19,708 bases of DNA, taken from the NCBI GenBank assembly GCA_046049545.1, contig JBJORF010000111.1, forward strand, positions 1 through 19,708, in the 5' to 3' direction. Source of the stretch: Romeriopsis sp046049545. Lineage in GTDB: Bacteria > Cyanobacteriota > Cyanobacteriia > Leptolyngbyales > Leptolyngbyaceae. The position numbers were made by a program, and so were the translations under genes. The notes under the pieces are model-generated. The model saw only the letters and a list, made by a program, of their open reading frames with translations. It was not told the origin of the DNA and searched no databases. Shown in pieces: positions 14,782 through 19,708 of the stretch (position 1 is the first letter of the stretch; each line of letters starts with the position of its first letter).

Positions 14782-15492
14782 TCAATTCCCATACCAGGCT
14801 TTGCGCCATTGCTTTAGCTGATTAATCTCAGCTTGCTGCGATGACAGAATGTTCTTGGCAAGGGTTTTCATCTCGGGGCGCTGAGTTTTGCCAGCTAAAT
14901 CTTGCGCCATGGTCACAGCAGCTTCATGATGGGGGATCATCGCATCAATAAAGCGTTGGTCGAACGTGGTATCCGCTGGCCCTAAATCTAGATCCATGCG
15001 CATTGATTTAATCGTCGCTTCATCCATTGGGATCATATGCTGCATCGATCGGTGCCACATCACGGGTGTGCTCTCAGCCTTGGGATACCAGGCTTTGCGC
15101 CATTGTTGCATTTGGGTGATTTCTTGGGCTTGGGCCGTGACGATCGCTTGGGCCAGCTTTTTCAGTTCTGGGCGTTGGGATTGCTTCAGAACAACATTTG
15201 CCATGACTATCGCCCCTTCGTGATGGGGCATCATTGCATCGATGAACCGGAGATCATAAGCCGCATCGGCTGGCCCCAGATCCATGCCGTGATTCATGCC
15301 ATGGTTGCCGTGATTCATTGTGGGGGCATGGCTGTTGCCACTGTTCGATGGCGTACTGTTCGATGGCGTACTGTTCGATGGCGTACTGTTCGATGGCATT
15401 TGACTGTGATCAGCCATGCAGCTCGTTATAATACTGGTGAGCGTAATCGCACTGCCGATGAGCAGCATTCGCGAATAAGTTGTAATCAACAT
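14782..15492 (-). CDS. Lipoprotein with two DUF305 domains, CopM-like
   Basis: A 236-aa probable periplasmic lipoprotein. It has a signal sequence (R8, hydrophobic LLIGSAITLTSII) ending in the lipobox TSC, with Cys25 as the lipidation site. A linker of four PSNST-type units follows, then a His/Met-rich patch (HAPTMNHGNHGMNHGMD), then two DUF305 domains. Each begins LGPAD and contains RFIDAMMPHHE or RFIDAMIPHHE, a QRPE(L/M)K helix and QWRKAWY. The two domains are clearly a tandem duplication, joined by another Met/His-rich linker (VMWHRSMQHMIPMD). The DUF305 protein CopM of Synechocystis binds copper and is encoded with CopRS, so metal binding is the likely job. It is divergent from the two-component genes. 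Start ATG 15492; ATG 15468 is an alternative. Confidence 0.85.
   Translation of the reverse strand: MLITTYSRMLLIGSAITLTSIITSCMADHSQMPSNSTPSNSTPSNSTPSNSGNSHAPTMNHGNHGMNHGMDLGPADAAYDLRFIDAMMPHHEGAIVMANVVLKQSQRPELKKLAQAIVTAQAQEITQMQQWRKAWYPKAESTPVMWHRSMQHMIPMDEATIKSMRMDLDLGPADTTFDQRFIDAMIPHHEAAVTMAQDLAGKTQRPEMKTLAKNILSSQQAEINQLKQWRKAWYGN
15341..15400. repeat. Four tandem 15-base units in the DUF305 gene
   Basis: CTGTTCGATGGCGTA is repeated three times exactly and a fourth time with two changes (15386-15400). The units encode the repeating Pro-Ser-Asn-Ser-Thr linker behind the lipid anchor. The in-frame period means that copy-number changes would alter linker length without frameshift. Confidence 0.9.
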
Positions 15493-15566
15493 AGGTCAGG
15501 GCAATGAAGCGAAGGCGATAGTTTGATCATACTGCTGATTTCTCGGAAATGCCCACAATTCAGGTA

Positions 15567-15586
15567 GGTTATCCGATCGGATAACC
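15567..15586. promoter_or_regulatory. Perfect 20-base palindrome in divergent promoter
   Basis: GGTTATCCGATCGGATAACC is its own reverse complement over all 20 bases. It lies 75 bases upstream of the DUF305 gene start and 104 bases upstream of the regulator gene, so one bound protein could affect both. Its core is the common CGATCG word, but the flanking symmetry is well beyond that. Candidate operator; binding protein unknown. Confidence 0.5.
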
Positions 15587-15605
15587 CGCTAATATTGATC
15601 ATCAC

Positions 15606-15622
15606 ATTTCATATTAATTTCA
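15606..15622. promoter_or_regulatory. 11-base-spaced ATTTCA direct repeats
   Basis: ATTTCA at 15606-15611 and 15617-15622 is repeated one helical turn apart in an AT-rich stretch. Direct repeats with this spacing are how OmpR/PhoB-family regulators bind, and such a regulator is encoded 69 bases downstream, so autoregulation is plausible. Inference only. Elsewhere in 15493-15690, AATGA-CTA-TCATT at 15661-15673 is a short inverted repeat close to the start codon. Confidence 0.4.
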
Positions 15623-15690
15623 CAATCAACAATGATAATTAGATAATTTTTCCTTTTTTGAATGACTATCATTAGCGAAAACTTTTTGCC

Positions 15691-16389
15691 ATGCGATTGC
15701 TCCTATTAGAGGACGAAACGGATTTAGGCCATGCAATTCAACGATCACTGATTCAGCATCGCTACGTAGTCGATCGATTTCAGGACGGGCTGGCAGCGCG
15801 GGACGAGATCGGCCCCAATCACCCCTACACTATGGCAATTTTTGACTGGATGGTACCAGGTCTATCTGGCTTGGAGCTGTGCCGGGAACTGCGATCACGC
15901 GGCGAAAACCTGCCAATTTTGCTATTGACGGCGCGCGATGCGATGGAAGATCGGGTGCTGGGACTTGATGCAGGGGCGGATGATTACTTAGTCAAACCGT
16001 TTGGGATGCAGGAATTACTGGCGCGCCTGCGGGCGCTCCAACGACGGCCGAACCAGATTCAGTCACCGCAGTTGCAAGTTCAGGATTTGATTTTGGACTA
16101 TCGTGGGTTTACGATAGTCAAAGCAGGATATTCCCCCGTGCAATTAACCGCGAAGGAATTCCAATTGTTGGAATACTTTATGCAACATCCGCATCAAATT
16201 TTGACCCATGATCAAATTAAATCACGACTCTGGAATTGGGCGGATGAAGCCGTTAGTAACGTGGTTGCAGCGCAGATTCGCCTCCTCCGAAAACGTCTCA
16301 CTGAAGTCGGTTGCGGAACGATGATCGAAACGGTGCGCGGCATCGGTTATCGCCTAAATCCATTGCCATCAGTGTCTAGTGAGCCATGA
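15691..16389 (+). CDS. OmpR-family response regulator, RppA/NrsR/CopR type
   Basis: A 232-aa DNA-binding response regulator. The receiver domain (1-115) has the acidic pair E8/D9, the phospho-acceptor D52 in AIFDWMVPG, T80 in LLLTARD and K102 in VKPFG. After a linker, the winged-helix effector domain (about 125-228) has LTAKEFQLLEYFMQHP, ILTHDQIKSRLWNW and VVAAQIRLLRKRL, closing with IETVRGIGYRL. The DWM form of the phosphorylation site and the partner kinase point to the cyanobacterial RppA/NrsR/CopR branch. It should activate metal or redox-stress genes, the obvious target being the divergent DUF305 gene. Its stop overlaps the kinase start by 4 bases (ATGA), so the two are translationally coupled. 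No clear ribosome site precedes the ATG. Confidence 0.92.
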   Translation: MRLLLLEDETDLGHAIQRSLIQHRYVVDRFQDGLAARDEIGPNHPYTMAIFDWMVPGLSGLELCRELRSRGENLPILLLTARDAMEDRVLGLDAGADDYLVKPFGMQELLARLRALQRRPNQIQSPQLQVQDLILDYRGFTIVKAGYSPVQLTAKEFQLLEYFMQHPHQILTHDQIKSRLWNWADEAVSNVVAAQIRLLRKRLTEVGCGTMIETVRGIGYRLNPLPSVSSEP

Positions 16390-17714
16390 ATCAGCAATCA
16401 AATTTAATTTTTAAGCGTTCTCGGTTGAAATTGACAATTCTATATTCTGCTGTAATTGGTGCGATTTTATGCTCACTGGGAGGGATTGCCCATACGGTGA
16501 TGCATCGTGCATTTGATCGAATCGTCGATCGGGAATTAGACTTATTATCTAAGGCTTTAAATGCACAACTGATGGGTGTTTTGCAAACGCCCGGTGTGAT
16601 CTCGCCGCAAGCTAAACAAGTGTTTCCGGAGCTATGCTGGCTCTCCCAGCCTTGTCAGCCAGTTGAGCAGCGCTCGCTACTGCAAGATTTACACCACGAT
16701 GGCTACCATATCCAAATCTTGAACCTAAATGGTCAAATAATCGCCGCGATCGCCGAGGCCCCAGATAACTTCCCCAATAATCTACAACTGCTTGACTCTC
16801 AGACCGTAAGATTGAGCAGTGGCGAAGCCTTTCACATTCACCTGCTGCCGCTAAAATCCGCTCAATCGCAACCCTGGGGATATCTTCAGGTGAGTCGTTC
16901 GGTGCAACAAATGGACGACTATATGCGGAATTTACAGTGGTTGCTGATTGGGGGGGTGCCCGTCAGCATGCTTATGATCGGGGGGGGCAGCTGGAAACTT
17001 GCGGGTGTAGCAATGCGACCGATTTATCAGTCCTATGCACGGATGCAGCAGTTCACCACGGATGTCGCTCATGAGCTAAAAACGCCCCTGGCCACAACCC
17101 AAGCGATTGTGGAAACGGCTCTGAATGAAGCGATGCAAACACCTGAGCATTACTATCAGACCTTACAGTCCCTCGATCGCCAGAACCAGCGGTTAAATCA
17201 ACTGGTACAAGATTTATTATTTTTAACCCGGCTCGATCATCAAGTAGCCCCCCCCGGTCAATCCATCGATCTCAATGAACTGATTGAAGATATTGAAGAA
17301 GAATTGGCTCCATTGGCGATCGCCGCCCAAATCGATTTATCCTGTCAAATTGAAATTCAACCCCCATTTCCAATCTATGGCAACACAAATCAGCTTTACC
17401 GGATGTTGAGTAACCTCGTCACGAATGGCATCAGCTATAGTCCGGCAGGGAGTAAAGTGATCATCTACTTGAAGCAAATTGGTAATGAAGCAGTGATTCA
17501 AGTTGAAGATCATGGGGTTGGAATTGCCGCAGCAAATTTGCCACATCTATTTGAGCGCTTTTATCGGGTGAATCGCGATCGCTCGCGATCAACGGGCGGA
17601 TCGGGCTTGGGATTAGCAATTGTGCAGGCGATCGCCCAAGCTCATGGAGGACGGGTAGAGGTTGTCAGTCAAGTGGGTCGGGGCAGTATCTTTACTGTTT
17701 ATTTGCCAGTGTAA
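16386..17714 (+). CDS. Sensor histidine kinase, RppB/NrsS type
   Basis: A 442-aa inner-membrane kinase. TM1 (LKLTILYSAVIGAILCSLGG, about 14-33), a periplasmic sensor (about 40-182) and TM2 (WLLIGGVPVSMLMIGGGSW, about 185-203) are followed by the WxLAGxAMRPIYQSY segment typical of RppB. H229 lies in TTDVAHELKTPLATTQ (H-box). The catalytic domain has the N-box RMLSNLVTNGISYSP, G1 VEDHGVGI, F-box FERFYR and G2 GSGLGLAI. The sensor contains C84 and C90 (PELCWLSQPC), H103/H104/H108 and H150/H152, which could bind metal. In Synechocystis the RppB/NrsS family answers to nickel or redox state, and CopS to copper; which signal applies here cannot be read directly. All catalytic boxes are intact. The stop codon abuts the next, convergent gene with no gap. 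Confidence 0.92.
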   Translation: MNQQSNLIFKRSRLKLTILYSAVIGAILCSLGGIAHTVMHRAFDRIVDRELDLLSKALNAQLMGVLQTPGVISPQAKQVFPELCWLSQPCQPVEQRSLLQDLHHDGYHIQILNLNGQIIAAIAEAPDNFPNNLQLLDSQTVRLSSGEAFHIHLLPLKSAQSQPWGYLQVSRSVQQMDDYMRNLQWLLIGGVPVSMLMIGGGSWKLAGVAMRPIYQSYARMQQFTTDVAHELKTPLATTQAIVETALNEAMQTPEHYYQTLQSLDRQNQRLNQLVQDLLFLTRLDHQVAPPGQSIDLNELIEDIEEELAPLAIAAQIDLSCQIEIQPPFPIYGNTNQLYRMLSNLVTNGISYSPAGSKVIIYLKQIGNEAVIQVEDHGVGIAAANLPHLFERFYRVNRDRSRSTGGSGLGLAIVQAIAQAHGGRVEVVSQVGRGSIFTVYLPV

Positions 17715-18809
17715 TCATTCTGGGACTAGATGCACGGCTTCGAGTGAATCTATGGCTTGCCTAAGGGGACGATCGTACAGAAGGGTCATTTGTTGTTCAA
17801 CTAACCAAGCGGGATTATAGAGTGTCTCAAGGTAGCGATCGCCGCGATCGGGATTCAGCATCAGCACACGTTGGGTTTGGCTAAACTGCTGCACATCAGC
17901 GAGTGCCGCCGCGACAATTGCCCCAGTAGAACCACCCAACATCAGCCCTTCTTGGCGCGCCATCGCATGACAAACGGAAAATACCAGTTGATCACTCACG
18001 CTGTAAGCGGCATCGATCATCGTCGGTGCGAAATTCGGTGGGATAAACGAAAGACCGAGACCCGTCATTTTGTAGGCATGACGGGGGGTGCCAAAAATTG
18101 CAGAACCCGCAACATCAACGCCAACCAGTCGGGTTTTGGGATAGCGCGATCGAAAAAATTGCGCAATTCCAGCCAGTTGCCCCGCCGTACTCACCCCAAT
18201 GACGATGACATCCGGCGCACCGCCAAACGCCGCTTCAATTTCCCTCGCAGTCATGATTGCATGGGATTCTGGGTTATGGGGATTTTGGTGCTGACAGACG
18301 TACCAGCCGCCAGGAGTTTCGGCAGCTAATGCCGCAGCCGCTTCCATCCGGGCAACCTGCATGGAGCCGTGGGGATCAGCGTCGCTGGCAGAAACTTCAA
18401 CCAGTTCGGCACCATAAACCGACAGCATTTGTCGCATCGTCGGCGATGTTTTTGGATCAATGACAATCTTGACGCGATAGCCCTTGGCTGCCCCAACGAT
18501 CGCTAATCCCAGCCCAAAGTTACCCGAACTCGATTCAATGATGGTGCCACCGGGTTTAAGCCAACCGCTGAGCTCAGCGAGTTGCACAAGATAAGTAGCG
18601 TTTTTTTCTTTGATGCTGCCGCCGGGGTTGCAGGATTCGAGTTTGAGGTAGAGATCGTGGGCATTACAGGCAGGGTGCAGGCGATTCAGGCGGACGATCG
18701 GCACCATACCAACGGCTTGAGTAACATCTTGGAAGAGTGGCGAAGGCACGAGTAACGGTGCGATCGGATGAAGGGAAGACTTGACCGAGGCTGGCAATGA
18801 AGTTTGCAT
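17715..18809 (-). CDS. SbnA-like PLP enzyme (cysteine synthase fold)
   Basis: A 364-aa fold-type II PLP enzyme. The PLP lysine K67 is in NPGGSIKEKNATYL, the phosphate/substrate loop is ESSSGNFGLG (91-100), GVSTAGQLAGI is the PLP-phosphate glycine loop, and MLGGSTGAI and LNPDRGDRYLETLYNPAWL sit in the C-terminal part. That last block, and IDPKTSPT after the substrate loop, match SbnA, which joins O-phospho-L-serine and L-glutamate on the way to 2,3-diaminopropionate, better than ordinary CysK. The frame is open to a TTG at 18866, but ATG 18809 (MQTSLPASVKSS) is preferred. No SbnB-type dehydrogenase, needed to release diaminopropionate, is in the window. The alternative is an O-acetyl- or O-phosphoserine sulfhydrylase. 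Confidence 0.82.
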   Translation of the reverse strand: MQTSLPASVKSSLHPIAPLLVPSPLFQDVTQAVGMVPIVRLNRLHPACNAHDLYLKLESCNPGGSIKEKNATYLVQLAELSGWLKPGGTIIESSSGNFGLGLAIVGAAKGYRVKIVIDPKTSPTMRQMLSVYGAELVEVSASDADPHGSMQVARMEAAAALAAETPGGWYVCQHQNPHNPESHAIMTAREIEAAFGGAPDVIVIGVSTAGQLAGIAQFFRSRYPKTRLVGVDVAGSAIFGTPRHAYKMTGLGLSFIPPNFAPTMIDAAYSVSDQLVFSVCHAMARQEGLMLGGSTGAIVAAALADVQQFSQTQRVLMLNPDRGDRYLETLYNPAWLVEQQMTLLYDRPLRQAIDSLEAVHLVPE

Positions 18810-18865
18810 AACAGGTTCACCGGGTAGTGAGTGACCTAATTTTGCCGAGTCCGAATGAAACCCCA

Positions 18866-18877
18866 ATGAAATTTCAT
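18866..18877. promoter_or_regulatory. 12-base palindrome between divergent genes
   Basis: ATGAAATTTCAT is a perfect palindrome 57 bases upstream of the SbnA-like ATG and 69 bases upstream of the PhzF-family ATG. It could be a shared operator, but 12 AT-rich bases can be symmetric by chance. Confidence 0.3.
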
Positions 18878-18945
18878 ATCCCCCATACCCATGTCATTTT
18901 CGATCTATGGCATTTTAGAAGAGGTCACCGAATACGATAACTGCA

Positions 18946-19708
18946 ATGTATCTCAATTCTGTCCAATGTTTAGCGGCCTTCACTGATCATCCCACAGGTG
19001 GAAATCCCGCCGGAGTCTGGATCGGTGACACATTACCAGAGCCAGCAGAAATGCTCCAGATTGCGGCAGCTGTAGGCTTTTCGGAGACGGCCTTTGTGGT
19101 CCCGAGCCAGGGATTTCACCGGACAGTGCGGTATTTTAGTCCTGCAACTGAGGTGCCGTTCTGTGGTCATGCAACGATCGCAGTGGGAGTCGCCTTGGGC
19201 CAACGTCATGGCCCTGGCACCTATCAGTTATCAACCGCTGTCGGCATGATTCCCGTCGTTGTGCAGGAACAGGATGGGCAATATATTGCATCGCTGACTT
19301 CCGTCGAACCCCAGCAAAAAACCGCATCCGCCGAATTAGTCACGGCAGTTTTAGCCGCGATCGCTTGGCAACCGTCAGAACTGAACCCCACAATTCCCGC
19401 GATGCTCACCTTCGCTGGGGCATGGCATTTAGTTTTGGCGGCACGCACCCTGGAACGACTCAACAACCTGGATTATGACTTCGATCGATTAAAAGCCCTA
19501 ATGCAGCACTATGACCTGTTGACATTGCAATTAATTTTTCAGGAATCGGATACTGTTTGCCACGCCCGCAATCCATTTCCGATCGGCGGCGTGATCGAAG
19601 ATCCCGCAACCGGATCAGCGGCGGCGGCCCTCGGTGGTTATCTGCGCGATGCCCAAATCATCAGTGCACCAACCAAAATTCTAATTCGGCAGGGCGCGGC
19701 GATCGGTC
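18946..19708 (+). CDS. PhzF-family isomerase-like protein, 3' end cut
   Basis: The first 254 codons of a PhzF/diaminopimelate-epimerase-fold protein; the frame is still open at the right edge and about 20-45 residues should remain. Visible motifs: FTDHPTGGNPAGV near the N-terminus, FSETAFV with the catalytic glutamate E47, RYFSPATEVPFCGHATIA (the usual F.P..E...CGHAT block), and near the end EDPATGSAAAALGGYL, the second-half equivalent. The family isomerises small acidic or amino-acid-like molecules (PhzF in phenazine synthesis) but most members, including this one, have no known substrate. It is divergent from the SbnA-like gene with 136 bases between ATGs, so the two may share control and belong to one amino-acid-derived pathway; that is inference. 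Confidence 0.88.
   Translation, partial: MYLNSVQCLAAFTDHPTGGNPAGVWIGDTLPEPAEMLQIAAAVGFSETAFVVPSQGFHRTVRYFSPATEVPFCGHATIAVGVALGQRHGPGTYQLSTAVGMIPVVVQEQDGQYIASLTSVEPQQKTASAELVTAVLAAIAWQPSELNPTIPAMLTFAGAWHLVLAARTLERLNNLDYDFDRLKALMQHYDLLTLQLIFQESDTVCHARNPFPIGGVIEDPATGSAAAALGGYLRDAQIISAPTKILIRQGAAIG

Noticed and set aside
15037..15507. 156-codon plus-strand frame opposite the DUF305 gene
   Set aside because: It contains RWRTV repeats that are simply the other-strand reading of the 15-base tandem repeat; the lipoprotein frame has signal peptide and domains.
15624..15645. Fur-box-like sequence (CAATGATAATTAGATAA) before the response regulator gene
   Set aside because: Only about 11 of 19 positions fit the classic Fur box, and the surrounding region is very AT-rich, so the resemblance is weak; the adjacent regulator is OmpR-type, not iron-linked.

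Overview
The window comes from a cyanobacterium. The palindrome CGATCG and its longer form GCGATCGC (HIP1, a highly iterated cyanobacterial palindrome) recur throughout. Several proteins are also typical of cyanobacteria: an RppA/RppB-type two-component pair, a GH116 glucosidase, and the small acidic protein paired with an HNH nuclease. No rRNA, tRNA, CRISPR array, transposase or phage gene is visible. Gene density is high and no gene-free stretch exceeds 300 bases.

Layout. Positions 1-2716 (+) hold a 5'-truncated glycerol kinase followed after 14 bases by an MFS transporter. Positions 2709-3744 hold a SHOCT/DUF4870 membrane protein (-) and a YiaA/B-type two-helix membrane protein (+), diverging around a perfect 10-bp-arm inverted repeat. 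A GH116 glucosylceramidase-like enzyme (-) ends by overlapping the YiaA/B gene. Positions 6390-8303 (+) form an accessory patch: a small acidic protein plus HNH nuclease pair, a possible tiny ORF, an unrecognised AT-rich 239-aa gene, and a BrnA/ribbon-helix-helix-like protein with a strong ribosome site. A 156-aa unknown protein (-) diverges from ileS (isoleucyl-tRNA synthetase, 8950-11844, complete). After ileS lie two G+C-rich hairpins of a dispersed-repeat kind.

Positions 12042-14443 (-) are the most interesting part. An ABC/OLD-like AAA ATPase overlaps a PIN-domain nuclease by 8 bases, and a small PH-like protein gene follows. On the far side of the ATPase lies a decayed fragment resembling part of that same PH-like gene, so the ATPase-PIN pair is bracketed by related sequence. 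This looks like a two-gene defence or toxin-antitoxin style cassette. I cannot match the ATPase/PIN combination to a named system.

Positions 14562-17714 contain a one-TM small protein, a bidirectional terminator hairpin, and a lipoprotein with two DUF305 domains. The lipoprotein is divergent from an OmpR-family regulator and its sensor kinase (RppA/RppB type). DUF305 copper-binding proteins are known partners of the cyanobacterial CopRS system, so this is probably a metal-stress module. Its shared promoter region holds a perfect 20-bp palindrome and 11-bp-spaced direct repeats. The window ends with an SbnA-like PLP enzyme (-) divergent from a PhzF-family protein (+) that runs off the right edge.
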